From: Solirubrobacteraceae bacterium | Lineage (GTDB): Bacteria > Actinomycetota > Thermoleophilia > Solirubrobacterales > Solirubrobacteraceae | Length of the DNA: 64,000 nucleotides | Assembly (NCBI GenBank): GCA_030447505.1 | Contig: JAUJOT010000002.1 | Coordinates: forward strand, 372,001 to 436,000 | Direction: 5' to 3' | In this document: positions 1 to 8,291 of the stretch, one piece after another | How positions within the stretch are numbered: position 1 is the stretch's first letter | How the letters are laid out: each line of letters starts with the position of its first letter | Translations under genes and position numbers: made by a program | The notes under the pieces: generated by a model | Databases searched by the model: none | What the model was told of the DNA's origin: nothing | Seen by the model: only the letters and a program-made list of their open reading frames with translations

Positions 1-1
1 C

Positions 2-1093
2 GGCGACGTCGTCGTGATCGGCGACCGTCCGGCGGCGACCGAGCGCGCGCTCTCCAACGGCATCGCGCTGCTCGTGCTCAGCAACGGCGTGCAGCCGACC
101 GAGCGCGTGCTGCAGATCGCCGCCGAGCACGGCACGTGCGTCGTCCGCTCGCCGCTGGACTCCTATGTCACCTCGCGCATGATCACGCTGTCCGAGCCCT
201 GCCGCGCGCTCGCCGAGAGCGACCCGCTGACGGTCCGCCGCGACGACCTCGTGCGCGACATCTCCGACGAGATCAAGAACGTCCACTACCGCGCCGCCGT
301 CGCGGTCGACCGCAACGGCAGGCCGGTCGGCCTCGTGACGCGGTCGGACCTCGTCAACCCGCGGCCGCGCCGCGTGCTGCTCGTCGACCACGGCGAGCGC
401 GCGCAGAGCGTGCCGGGCATCGAGGAGGCCGAGATCGTCGAGATCCTCGACCACCACCACATCGGCTCGATCGAGACGAAGCTGCCCGTGACGGCGATCT
501 TCGATCCCGTCGGCTCGACGTCGACGCTCGTCGTCGAGCGCTTCCGCCAGGCGGGCGCCGAGCCCGCGCCGGCGACGGCGACGATGCTGCTCGGCGCGAT
601 CGTCTCGGACACCGTGCTGCTGACGTCGCCGACGACGACCGAGCGCGATCATCGCGCGACCGCCTACCTCGAGTGGCTGCTGCGCGTCGACGCGCAGCAG
701 TTCGGGCGCGAGATGTTCGAGCACAGCTCGGACGTCGCGGACGTGCCCGCCGCCGACCTCGTCACCCGCGACCTCAAGGAGTACGAGCTCGACAACGGCC
801 GCACGCTGAGCGTCGCGCAGATCGAGACCGTCGGGCGCGCGGTGTTCGACCGCGCCGACGAGCTGCGCGCCGCCGCCGAGACGCATCGCGAGCGGCGCGA
901 CCAGGTCCTGTTCGCGCTGATGCTCACGGACATCCTCGCCCAGCACACGCGCCTGCTCGTGGCCGGTAACGAGGCGCTGGCCGAACGTGCCTTCGAGATG
1001 CCGGTCGTCGACGGAGCGATCGAGCTGCCCGGCGTGATGAGCCGCAAGAAGCAGGTCGCGCCGGGGCTGCTGGCGGCGGCCAGCGCCGGCTGA
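2..1093 (+). CDS. Manganese-dependent inorganic pyrophosphatase, CBS/DRTGG type (5' partial)
   Basis: C-terminal part of a family II (DHH/DHHA2) pyrophosphatase, which hydrolyses PPi to phosphate in the cytoplasm. The reading frame is open to the left edge, so the true start and first DHH segment lie outside. What remains runs from the end of a DRTGG domain, through a CBS domain (about residues 60-110 of the visible part, containing 'AVAVDRNGRPVGLVTRSDL'), to the second half of the DHH domain with 'VDHGE' and the metal-binding 'ILDHHHIG', then a DHHA2 domain with the 'SRKKQVAP' motif. CBS-PPases of this build are regulated by adenine nucleotides in characterised members; that is family knowledge. 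The usual 'DHNE' reads 'DHGE' here. Identity is secure, regulation is inferred. Confidence 0.9.
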   Translation, partial: GDVVVIGDRPAATERALSNGIALLVLSNGVQPTERVLQIAAEHGTCVVRSPLDSYVTSRMITLSEPCRALAESDPLTVRRDDLVRDISDEIKNVHYRAAVAVDRNGRPVGLVTRSDLVNPRPRRVLLVDHGERAQSVPGIEEAEIVEILDHHHIGSIETKLPVTAIFDPVGSTSTLVVERFRQAGAEPAPATATMLLGAIVSDTVLLTSPTTTERDHRATAYLEWLLRVDAQQFGREMFEHSSDVADVPAADLVTRDLKEYELDNGRTLSVAQIETVGRAVFDRADELRAAAETHRERRDQVLFALMLTDILAQHTRLLVAGNEALAERAFEMPVVDGAIELPGVMSRKKQVAPGLLAAASAG

Positions 1094-1154
1094 GGGCGGC
1101 GCACCGGCGCAGTTCTTCGGTCGTCGCAGCGATCCAGGTCCAACCGCCGCTCAG

Positions 1155-1316
1155 TCAGCCGACCCTGATGTCAAGCCCGAGCAGCAGCAGCGGCCAGAGC
1201 GCGACGGCCAGCAGCGCCGAGAGCAGCCGCCCGAACGTGGTCAGGTGGTCCCGGGCAGCCGAAGGCGCGACCCGCGTCTGCGCGGTGGGCTCGCAAGCCG
1301 TCAGACCGCGCGCCAC
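1155..1316 (-). CDS. Small single-span membrane protein (candidate)
   Basis: A 53-codon frame with a GTG start, 16 bases after the zinc-ribbon gene to its right and on the same strand. The C-terminal half reads 'HLTTFGRLLSALLAVALWP' followed by a Leu run and ends 'LGLDIRVG', a convincing transmembrane helix at the very C-terminus. The N-terminal part has no recognisable motif. It is too short for homology to be judged by eye, and the start could be elsewhere. The hydrophobic pattern in an otherwise charged GC-rich background and its position in a row of small genes are the reasons for listing it. Confidence 0.35.
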   Translation of the reverse strand: MARGLTACEPTAQTRVAPSAARDHLTTFGRLLSALLAVALWPLLLLGLDIRVG

Positions 1317-1332
1317 CGACCTTTTCAGAAGC

Positions 1333-1593
1333 TCAACCGCGATCGCGCTCGGCGCGGACCTCGGTGTACCACGCGCCGCAGCTGACGCACTGCGCGACCC
1401 ATTCGCCGCCCGCCCGCGACTTGAACGCCAGCCAGTCGGCCGTCACGACACCGCTCGCGCAGCTCGGACAGGGCACCCGCGCGCCCGGATCGCGCGCCAG
1501 CTCGCGCACCGCCTCCGACCACGTGCGCGGCCGGATCCGCCGGTCGGCCGCGTCGAGGCGGTCGCGGCGCTTGTCCTTCGGGCGCTTCAGCAC
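1333..1593 (-). CDS. Small zinc-ribbon protein
   Basis: About 86 residues, starting at a GTG that overlaps the stop of the small gene to its right (sequence GTGCTGA on the minus strand). The basic N-terminal half ('KRPKDKRRDRLDAADRR') is followed by a four-Cys ribbon: 'CPSC' and, some 23 residues on, 'CVSC', with 'GEWVAQCVSCGAWY' typical of short nucleic-acid or protein-binding zinc ribbons. No enzyme motif is present. The function is unknown; RNA or DNA binding is a guess from the basic region plus ribbon. Confidence 0.55.
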   Translation of the reverse strand: MLKRPKDKRRDRLDAADRRIRPRTWSEAVRELARDPGARVPCPSCASGVVTADWLAFKSRAGGEWVAQCVSCGAWYTEVRAERDRG

Positions 1594-1691
1594 GACAGCA
1601 GCGCGTCTGCGTAGCCGAACACGAGCGCCGGGGCAGCCTCGCCGGGCTCGTCGAGCATCTCGAAGAACGTCGCGCGGGCTCCCGTGCTCAT
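1587..1691 (-). CDS. Very short conserved-looking ORF upstream of zinc-ribbon gene
   Basis: A 34-codon ATG frame, 'MSTGARATFFEMLDEPGEA...LVFGYADALLSC', whose stop overlaps the GTG start of the next gene, so the two could be translationally coupled. It has balanced, non-shadow-like composition (Phe, Met, Tyr, Asp) compared with the Arg/Pro/Ala composition of spurious frames here. It lies 27 bases from the divergent Gfo/Idh/MocA gene. It may be an independent peptide, a leader, or the N-terminus of the zinc-ribbon protein split by a frameshift. Confidence 0.35.
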   Translation of the reverse strand: MSTGARATFFEMLDEPGEAAPALVFGYADALLSC

Positions 1692-1718
1692 GCCAAGACC
1701 GTATCCTGCGCGACGCGC

Positions 1719-2756
1719 ATGCCCAGAGCACCGGTCAAGATCGCCGTTCTCGGCGGCGGCTACGGAGCGAAGGTCCCGCTGCCCGTCCTCGCCGGTCTGG
1801 ACGAGTTCGAGCCGGTCGCCGTCTGGTCGCGGCGGCCCGAGCGGGCAAGCGAGCTCGCCGAGGAGCACGGCCTCGAGCTCGGCAGCGCCGACGTCGACGA
1901 GCTGCTCGCCCACCCGGGCCTCGAGGCCGTCCACATCGCGACGCCCGTCGCCACGCACGCGCAGATCGCGGTCGCGGCGGCGCGCCGCGGCCTGCACGTG
2001 CTCTGCGAGAAGCCGCTTGCGACGGACCTCGCGCAGGCGCGCGAGGTCGCCGCCGCGATCGAGCAGGCCGGCGTCGTCTGCGTCATCAACTACGGGCGGC
2101 GCTTTCAGGAGACGCGGGAGCGGCTGCTGCAGCGAGTCGGCGAAGTCGTCGGCGCGCCGCGGATGGTCTGCATCTCGCTCGTGTTCGACGACCACGCGGA
2201 GCCGGGGTCGCGCCCGTTCACCTGGGTCCAGGACGCGGCGCTCGGGGGCGGGCGGCTGCAGGGCTACGGCGTGCACGACCTCGACCTGCTGATCGAGGCG
2301 TTCGGCGAGGTCGAGTCGGTCGCGGCGGCGACCGAGGTCGGCGTGCGCGAGCGCAGGACGCCCGACGGCACGCCGCGCACCGTCACCGCCGAGGACGCCT
2401 ACGTGATCCTCGTGCGCTTCAGCGGCGGCGGCCTGGGCCAGATCAGCCTGACCGCGACCGCGCGCCACAAGCGCGGCGACGTCGTCGAGGTCTACGGCGC
2501 CGAGGGGACCGTGCGCCTGGATGCCGACAAGCGCCTGCACTGGGGCCGCGCCGGCGAGGAGCTGCAGACCGAGGGGCCGCTGACAGCCGATTCGAAGGCC
2601 GCCTACGCGCGCGTGGCGCGCAACCTCTTCGCGGCGATCCGCGAGGGCGCGGCGCCCGATCCCGGGCTCGTGGAGGCTCTGCGCGTGCAGGCGCTGCTCG
2701 ACGCGGTCCACCGTGCCGATGACGAGCAGCGCTGGGTCCGGCCCGAGAGCATCTGA
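1719..2756 (+). CDS. Gfo/Idh/MocA family NAD(P)-dependent oxidoreductase
   Basis: A 345-residue cytoplasmic oxidoreductase of the family acting on sugars, inositols and related polyols. The N-terminal Rossmann fold has the nucleotide-binding loop 'GGGYGAKVPLP' (residues 12-22). The family hallmark 'EKP' is at 97-99 ('LCEKPLATD'), and the likely catalytic His186 lies in 'GYGVHDLDLL'. The C-terminal alpha/beta domain follows. The ATG start is right before the conserved first strand. The gene ends 4 bases before a histidine phosphatase, so the two are probably co-transcribed. The substrate cannot be deduced. Confidence 0.88.
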   Translation: MPRAPVKIAVLGGGYGAKVPLPVLAGLDEFEPVAVWSRRPERASELAEEHGLELGSADVDELLAHPGLEAVHIATPVATHAQIAVAAARRGLHVLCEKPLATDLAQAREVAAAIEQAGVVCVINYGRRFQETRERLLQRVGEVVGAPRMVCISLVFDDHAEPGSRPFTWVQDAALGGGRLQGYGVHDLDLLIEAFGEVESVAAATEVGVRERRTPDGTPRTVTAEDAYVILVRFSGGGLGQISLTATARHKRGDVVEVYGAEGTVRLDADKRLHWGRAGEELQTEGPLTADSKAAYARVARNLFAAIREGAAPDPGLVEALRVQALLDAVHRADDEQRWVRPESI

Positions 2757-2760
2757 CCGG

Positions 2761-3324
2761 ATGGCCCGCAGAGTCACGCTCGTGCGTCACGGCCAGACCG
2801 AGCGCTCGGCGGTCGGGGTCTACTCGGGCCGCCTCGACATCCCGCTCACGCCGGTCGGCCGCGAGCAGGCCCGGCAGACGGCGCAGCAGCTCGCGACAGC
2901 GGGCGTCGACCGCGTCGTCACGAGCCCGCTCGTGCGCGCGCGCGACACCGCACAGGCGATCGCCGACGCCAGCGGCGCCGGGCTGACGGTGGAGCCGCGG
3001 CTGATCGAGGTCGACTACGGCCCCTTCGAGGGTCTCGACCGCGCGGGCGCGCGGGCGAAGTTCGCAGGCGCGTTCAGCGACTGGCGCGCCGATCCGTTCG
3101 GTTCGCCCGTGCGCGGCATGGAGCCACTGCCCGATGCGCTCGCCCGCGCCCGCGCCGCGATCTCCGACGCGCTCGCAGCGTACGAGCACCCGGTCCTCGT
3201 CGCCCACCAGGGGATCCTGCGAATCGTTCTCGTCGCGCTCGGCGAGATCGAGCCGCGCGACTACTTCCAGACACGCCTGCAGGAGGCCGATCCGATCGTC
3301 GTCGAGGCGCCCGCCGTGCGCTGA
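2761..3324 (+). CDS. Histidine phosphatase (phosphoglycerate mutase-like) family protein
   Basis: A 187-residue member of the histidine phosphatase superfamily, which transfers phosphate through a phospho-histidine. The signature 'LVRHGQTE' gives the nucleophile His10; Arg9, the second Arg pair near 'SPLVRARDTA', the acid Glu83 ('LIEVDYGPFEG') and His149 ('VAHQG') complete the active site. The ATG at 2761 is chosen because it directly precedes the first beta strand. It sits 4 bases behind the Gfo/Idh/MocA gene. It could be a broad phosphatase or a mutase-like sugar-phosphate phosphatase; the cofactor-dependent mutase loop regions are not obvious. Confidence 0.87.
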   Translation: MARRVTLVRHGQTERSAVGVYSGRLDIPLTPVGREQARQTAQQLATAGVDRVVTSPLVRARDTAQAIADASGAGLTVEPRLIEVDYGPFEGLDRAGARAKFAGAFSDWRADPFGSPVRGMEPLPDALARARAAISDALAAYEHPVLVAHQGILRIVLVALGEIEPRDYFQTRLQEADPIVVEAPAVR

Positions 3325-3360
3325 CGCGCTGCAACTGCACGACCGGCAGGCCGATCGTCC

Positions 3361-5211
3361 TTGACGCAGGCCGCGCCGCCCTGTCTGCTAGGCCACGTGA
3401 AGCTCGAGTTCAGGAACCTCGGTCCGTGGATCTTCGGCACGGAGCAGCTCAAGCGCTTCACGCAGGACTCGCCGATCATGCCCGACGTCTGGCTGCAGTA
3501 CGGCCGCGATCCGGGCGACGGGATCGACCTGCTGCTCGAGCCGCACGCCGAGTCGACGACCGCCGAGCTTGCGCAAGCGGTGCTGCACGCCGACCACAGC
3601 GCCACCGACCCGGCGCCGCTCGAGCTCGCCTACAACGGCTCGCACGTCGCGGTGCGGCTGACCTTCGAGGAGCTGCTGCGCAGCGTGCTGCCGCTGTCGG
3701 AGTGGTGGCAGCAGCACCTGTGGCCGCCCGGCACCGGGTCCGTGGCCGACGTCCTGGCCGAGCGCCGCGAGGAGATCGTCGCCGGGCTGAAGGAGCCGAT
3801 GCGCGAGCAGGGCCGCCGCCCGGTCGACGCGCAGGAGCTGTCGGGCGCGCTGGTCTGGTTCGTCGGCTTGAGCGGGCGGATCGCCTGGGAGGCGGCGCAT
3901 CCCGACGACGAGCAGCCCGACGAGGAGCCGCCCCCGGGGCTCACCTACGACGGGCTCGTCGACCTCGCCGCCGACGCGCTCGGCGACCTGCAGCGCCTGC
4001 CGCCGCCCGGCCGGCCGCTGCTGTGGGCCGTCAACCGCAACCGCCCCGCGCGGCCCGCCCTCTGGCGTTCGCGCAACACCGTCAAGGCGGACGCTGCGAC
4101 GCTGCTGTTCGACCTGCGCTGCAACGACATCTGCTGGGCGATCGTCGACTCGGGCGTCGACGCGACGCACCCCGCGTTCAACGTGCGCAGCGCCGACGGC
4201 GTCCTGACCGCAGCGTCGCGGGTGCGCGCGACCTACGACTTCACGCGGCTGCGCAGGATCCTGGCGGGGAGCGACGCGGACCGCGACACGCTCGGCGACG
4301 CCGCCGAGGAGGAGCGCAGGGAGATCGAGAGCCGCCTGCGCAGCGGCCGCGCGATCGACTGGGCATTGCTCGCCGGACAGCTCAGGATCGAGCCGAAGGA
4401 CCACAAGGCCTGCGCGCCCAAGCACGAGCACGGCACGCACGTCGCGGGAATCCTCGCCGCCGACTGGAAGGCGACGGACTCCGCGCCGCCGCGCCGCAAC
4501 GACATCCGCGGCGTCTGCCCCGACATCGGGATCTACGACCTGCGCGTGTTCGACGACAGCGGCGCCGGCGACGAGTTCACGATCCTGGCCGCCCTGCAGT
4601 TCGTGCGCTGGCTCAACGCCGGCTCGCCCGTGCCGGTCATCCACGGCGTCAACCTCAGCCTCTCGCTCGACCACGAGGTCGGCTCGTACGCCTGCGGCCG
4701 CACCCCGGTCTGCGAGGAGTGCGAGCGCCTGATCGGCGCCGGCACCGTGGTCGTCGCCGCCGCCGGCAACGAGGGCCGTGCCTTCGTCTCGATGGCCTCG
4801 GGACCGATCGAGGGCTACCGCCAGATGTCGATCACCGACCCCGGCAACGCGAGCGGCGTCATCACCGTCGGGGCGACGCACCGCCACCAGCCGCACACCT
4901 ACGGCGTCTCGTACTTCTCGAGCCGCGGGCCGACCGGCGACGGGCGCTGCAAGCCCGATCTCGTCGCGCCGGGCGAGAAGATCACGGCGCCGGTGCCCGG
5001 CGGCGGGCTGAAGAGCCTCGACGGGACGAGCATGGCGGCGCCGCACGTCTCCGGCGCCGCCGCCCTGATCCTCGCCCGCCACCCCGAGCTGATCGGCCGG
5101 CCCGGCGAGATCAAGCGGGTGCTCTGCGCCACCGCGACCGACCTCGGCCGCGAGCGCTACTTCCAGGGCAGCGGCGTCGTCGACGCCCTGCGCGCGATCC
5201 AGTCGATCTGA
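3361..5211 (+). CDS. Intracellular subtilisin-like serine protease (S8) with N-terminal extension
   Basis: A 616-residue S8 peptidase. Its catalytic triad is visible: Asp263 in 'IVDSGVDATHP', His360 in 'HEHGTHVAGILA' and Ser557 in 'GTSMAAPHVSG', with the oxyanion Asn470 in 'AAAGNEG'. The first 250 residues form an uncharacterised domain with no signal peptide, lipobox or membrane segment, so the protein is probably cytoplasmic, which is unusual for subtilases. The TTG at 3361 gives the longest frame; a GTG at 3397 (before 'KLEFRNLG') is an equally good start. It is followed 12 bases later by an MBL-fold hydrolase and then a Vps62-like gene, forming a compact operon. Protease identity is firm; the target is unknown. 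Confidence 0.9.
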   Translation: MTQAAPPCLLGHVKLEFRNLGPWIFGTEQLKRFTQDSPIMPDVWLQYGRDPGDGIDLLLEPHAESTTAELAQAVLHADHSATDPAPLELAYNGSHVAVRLTFEELLRSVLPLSEWWQQHLWPPGTGSVADVLAERREEIVAGLKEPMREQGRRPVDAQELSGALVWFVGLSGRIAWEAAHPDDEQPDEEPPPGLTYDGLVDLAADALGDLQRLPPPGRPLLWAVNRNRPARPALWRSRNTVKADAATLLFDLRCNDICWAIVDSGVDATHPAFNVRSADGVLTAASRVRATYDFTRLRRILAGSDADRDTLGDAAEEERREIESRLRSGRAIDWALLAGQLRIEPKDHKACAPKHEHGTHVAGILAADWKATDSAPPRRNDIRGVCPDIGIYDLRVFDDSGAGDEFTILAALQFVRWLNAGSPVPVIHGVNLSLSLDHEVGSYACGRTPVCEECERLIGAGTVVVAAAGNEGRAFVSMASGPIEGYRQMSITDPGNASGVITVGATHRHQPHTYGVSYFSSRGPTGDGRCKPDLVAPGEKITAPVPGGGLKSLDGTSMAAPHVSGAAALILARHPELIGRPGEIKRVLCATATDLGRERYFQGSGVVDALRAIQSI

Positions 5212-5223
5212 GGGGGACGGACG

Positions 5224-6381
5224 ATGATCTTCTCGCTCGAGGCGCTGCAGGCGTTTCACGGCGACTCGCTGCTGCTGCACGCGGGCACGGCCGAAGAGCC
5301 ACTGCTCGTGCTGATCGACGGCGGCCCGTCGGGCACCTGGGAGACGAGCCTGCAGCCACGGCTGGAGGAGCTGCGCGCCGAGCGCGCGAGCGCTGAGGCC
5401 GCGCTGCGGATCGACCTCGCGATGGTCAGCCACATCGACTCCGACCATGTCGCCGGGATGGTCGATCTCGCCAACTCGCTCGTGACCGAGCAGGAGGATC
5501 GAAAGCCGCTGAGCTACGACGTCAGGACGCTCTGGCACAACTCGTTCGACGACGTCCTCGGCAACGATGCCGACGAGCTGCGCACGGCCGCGCTCGACGT
5601 GCTGTCGCAGCCGCTCGGCGACGCCGGCGCCGACGAGATCCGCGCTGCCGGCCTCGCGGTCGTCGCGAGCGTCGCCGAGGGCCGCGAGCTGCGCGACCAG
5701 GCGCACACGCTCGGCTGGGCCATCAACGAGCCCTTCGACGGGCCGGTCCTGCTGCCCGCCGACGGGGTGCGCTCGATCACGCTCGGCGACGTGAAGCTCA
5801 CCGTCGTCTGCCCCCACCAGGCCCAGCTCGACAAGCTGCACACGGCGTGGGACAAGTGGCTCGAGGAGCATCCGAAGGCCGTTGCCGGCGCCGTCCCGGC
5901 AGCGGTGAGCCGCGACAACTCGCCGTACAACCTCTCGAGCATCGTCGTGCTCGCCGAATGCGACGGCAAGAGCATGCTGCTGACCGGCGACGCGCGCGAC
6001 GACCACATCCTGACGGGGCTCGACGAGTCCGCGATCGCCAAGAACGCCAGGACGCACGTCGACATCCTCAAGCTCCCCCACCACGGCTCGATCCGCAACA
6101 TGACGGCGGCGTTCTTCGAGCGCGTCACCGCCGATCACTACGTCATCTCCGCCGACGGGCGCCATGGCAACCCGGAGACCGAGACGCTCGACCTGATCGC
6201 CGACAGCCGCTCGGACGACGACTTCACGATCCACCTGACCAATCGCGTCGGGACCGACACGCTGAAGAAGCGCCTCGACGCGTTCCTCGCCGAGAAGGAG
6301 GAATCGGGCCGGGCGTATGGCGTCAACTTCCGTGACGAGGACAGCCACTCGTTGCGGATCGACCTGCTGGAGGGCGGCTGA
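5224..6381 (+). CDS. ComEC-type metallo-beta-lactamase-fold hydrolase, stand-alone
   Basis: A 385-residue MBL-fold protein with the metal-binding motif 'SHIDSDHVAG' (His70, Asp72, Asp74, His75), a further ligand Asp256 in 'LLTGDARDD', and His286-His287 in 'LKLPHHGS'. The HxDxDH form and 'LPHHGS' are typical of the soluble domain of ComEC/Rec2 competence proteins, but no membrane channel part is present, so this is a free cytoplasmic enzyme. Family members hydrolyse phosphodiesters in nucleic acids or nucleotides, and nuclease activity is inferred. A strong Shine-Dalgarno (GAGGGGGA) precedes the ATG. It lies between the subtilase and the Vps62-like gene, with 12 and 1 bases of spacing. Confidence 0.88.
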   Translation: MIFSLEALQAFHGDSLLLHAGTAEEPLLVLIDGGPSGTWETSLQPRLEELRAERASAEAALRIDLAMVSHIDSDHVAGMVDLANSLVTEQEDRKPLSYDVRTLWHNSFDDVLGNDADELRTAALDVLSQPLGDAGADEIRAAGLAVVASVAEGRELRDQAHTLGWAINEPFDGPVLLPADGVRSITLGDVKLTVVCPHQAQLDKLHTAWDKWLEEHPKAVAGAVPAAVSRDNSPYNLSSIVVLAECDGKSMLLTGDARDDHILTGLDESAIAKNARTHVDILKLPHHGSIRNMTAAFFERVTADHYVISADGRHGNPETETLDLIADSRSDDDFTIHLTNRVGTDTLKKRLDAFLAEKEESGRAYGVNFRDEDSHSLRIDLLEGG

Positions 6382-6382
6382 C

Positions 6383-7633
6383 ATGGGCGAGCACGACGAT
6401 CTCCTGAGGCGCTTTCAGCCGGCGCTGCGCTATGACTCCAACGAGCAGTTCTTCGCCGACAGCGCCGCGCAGTACACCGACGCACCGGGCATCGAGCTGC
6501 GCCGGGCGGCGCAGAACGGCAGGCCCGGCGCCCTGATCGCAAGCGCCGTGCCGGCCGGCGACGAGCCCAGGCTCTCGCTCGCGTTCCTCCGCCCGCAGAC
6601 CTACGGCAGCGGCGAGAAGGTCGACAAGAGCGACGTCATCGGCGTGCGCGGCAGGGACTACCGCGCGCAGTACGTGAAGCTGCGCACGTCGCGGCCGGAC
6701 CTCAACAACCGGATGTACGGGCGCGCCGTCGATGCCAACGGGCGCCTGTGGCTGCAGTACTGGCTGTGGTACTTCTACAACGACTACCAGCTCGCGCTCG
6801 GCTTCGGCACGCACGAGGGCGACTGGGAGTCCATCCAGCTGCGGATGGGGATCGACGGCGACGTGCCCGACGTCGCGGTCTACGCGCAGCACCGCCACGG
6901 CGAGAAGCGCAGCTGGAAGGACGTCGAGAAGCTGCCGGGCAGCCCGGACGTGCCGGTCGCCTACATCGCCCGCGGCTCACACGCCGCGTACTTCGAGGCC
7001 GGCTACCACCAGACCGAGGCCTGGTACGACATCGCCGACGGCAGGCGTCCCGCGCCGAAGCTCGTGCTGGAGATCGTCGAGGACGCGAGCCATCCGTGGA
7101 TGCGCTGGCCCGGACGCTGGGGCGACACGGTGCCGCGCGACCACAGCGCCGACCTCGATCAGTCCGCGCCGAGGGGCCCGGGCACGAAGAAGCACTGGCG
7201 CGATCCCAACAGGCTGCTCGAGAGCGCCAAGCCGCCGATCCTGCGCGACCCGCCGCGCGCGCCCGACGTCGCGCTCACGCGCGACGAGGACGACAAGCTG
7301 CAGATCGCCTATGACTTCTCCGCCCGCAGCGTGCCGGCGCGCGCGCTCGTCGTGACGGTCAACTCGCGCAACGAGAAGGGCGTGCCGCCGACGACGCACA
7401 CCTTCGAGCAGGTTGCCGACGAGACGAAGGGGATGATCAGGACCGACATCCTGCTGCACCGCGAGCGCCACTACGACGTCTACGCGTCGACGGTCGCCGG
7501 CAACCCGCCGCAGCCCTCGGCCTCGCAGCTCACGGAGATCGAGGCGCTGCACGACGAGAAGGACCAGCCCTTCGGGCAGGAGGTCGCGCAGGTCGTCGGC
7601 AGGCTGTTCGCGACGATCCGCGGCGATCGCTGA
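6383..7633 (+). CDS. Vps62-like (DUF946-related) protein
   Basis: About 416 residues, starting at an ATG 1 base after the preceding stop. The middle carries the Vps62-family signatures 'LQYWLWYFYND', 'GTHEGDWESIQL', 'YAQHRHGEK', 'YIARGSHAAYF' and 'WPGRWGDT', shared with eukaryotic vacuolar-sorting-like DUF946 proteins and with bacterial relatives of unknown activity. No signal peptide or membrane helix is seen. The last 130 residues look like a separate beta-rich domain. The conserved acidic and His residues could bind metal, but no reaction is known. Its job here has to be read from the operon with the protease and MBL hydrolase. Confidence 0.75.
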   Translation: MGEHDDLLRRFQPALRYDSNEQFFADSAAQYTDAPGIELRRAAQNGRPGALIASAVPAGDEPRLSLAFLRPQTYGSGEKVDKSDVIGVRGRDYRAQYVKLRTSRPDLNNRMYGRAVDANGRLWLQYWLWYFYNDYQLALGFGTHEGDWESIQLRMGIDGDVPDVAVYAQHRHGEKRSWKDVEKLPGSPDVPVAYIARGSHAAYFEAGYHQTEAWYDIADGRRPAPKLVLEIVEDASHPWMRWPGRWGDTVPRDHSADLDQSAPRGPGTKKHWRDPNRLLESAKPPILRDPPRAPDVALTRDEDDKLQIAYDFSARSVPARALVVTVNSRNEKGVPPTTHTFEQVADETKGMIRTDILLHRERHYDVYASTVAGNPPQPSASQLTEIEALHDEKDQPFGQEVAQVVGRLFATIRGDR

Positions 7634-7660
7634 GGCAGGAGCGGGCCGCGTTGCTGCCGG

Positions 7661-7686
7661 ACGTCGAGACCCCCTGGCGGGGACGT
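7661..7686. terminator. Weak hairpin between convergent genes
   Basis: In the 55-base gap between the Vps62-like gene and the convergent tag gene, CCCC pairs with GGGG around a 5-base loop, flanked by ACGT on both sides with a short bulge. It has no T run. It may act as a two-way terminator, but the evidence is thin. Confidence 0.22.
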
Positions 7687-7688
7687 GC

Positions 7689-8291
7689 TCATGGACCTCT
7701 CGAGGCGACCCTGTCCGCTTCGACGGCGGCGCGAACGATGCACTCTTCGACGTGGTCGTTGACGATCCCCGTCGCCTGCATCAGCGCGTAGGCGGTCGTC
7801 GCCCCGACGAAGCGAAAGCCGCGGCGCTTGAGCTCGCGCGCCAGCGCCTCGGACTCGGGCGTTGCGGCCGGCATCTCGCGCAGCGAGCGCGGCGCCGGCG
7901 GGGGCGCGTCCGGCGCGAAGGACCACAGCAGCGCGTCGAGCGTCTCCCCGGCGTCGTGCAGCGCGACGGTGGCACGCGCATTGGCGATCGTCGCCTCGAT
8001 CTTCGCGCGGTTGCGCACGATCGCCGCGTCGCCCAGCAGCCGCTGCACGTCGGCGTCGCCGAAGCGCGCGACCTGCTCGGGATGAAAGCCGACGAACGCC
8101 GCGCGGAAGCTCTCGCGCTTGCGCAGGATCGTGATCCACGACAGGCCGGACTGAAAGCCCTCGAGGCAGAGGCGCTCGAGCAGGCGATGCTCGTCGCGAA
8201 CGGGCCGTCCCCACTCGTCGTCGTGATAGGCGATGTAGAGCGCGTCGCTCGTCGGCCAGCAGCGGATCGGCGCGTCCGCGGCGGGCGCCAT
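7689..8291 (-). CDS. tag: DNA-3-methyladenine glycosylase I
   Basis: A 200-residue base-excision repair enzyme that removes 3-methyladenine from alkylated DNA. 'LYIAYHDDEWG' near the N-terminus and the 'FQSGLSWITILRKR' segment are diagnostic of Tag. The structural zinc site seen in E. coli Tag is conserved as Cys11 and His23 plus His180 and Cys184 ('HVEEC'). The ATG shares its A with the TGA of the upstream small Cys-rich gene (TGATG), so the two are translationally coupled. Length matches the family. Confidence 0.93.
   Translation of the reverse strand: MAPAADAPIRCWPTSDALYIAYHDDEWGRPVRDEHRLLERLCLEGFQSGLSWITILRKRESFRAAFVGFHPEQVARFGDADVQRLLGDAAIVRNRAKIEATIANARATVALHDAGETLDALLWSFAPDAPPPAPRSLREMPAATPESEALARELKRRGFRFVGATTAYALMQATGIVNDHVEECIVRAAVEADRVASRGP

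Noticed and set aside
3388-6384. Very long open frame (998 codons) on the minus strand opposite the protease and MBL genes
   Set aside because: Antisense shadow caused by high GC; composition is Arg/Val/Asp/Gly-repetitive with no domains, while the plus strand has clear active-site motifs.
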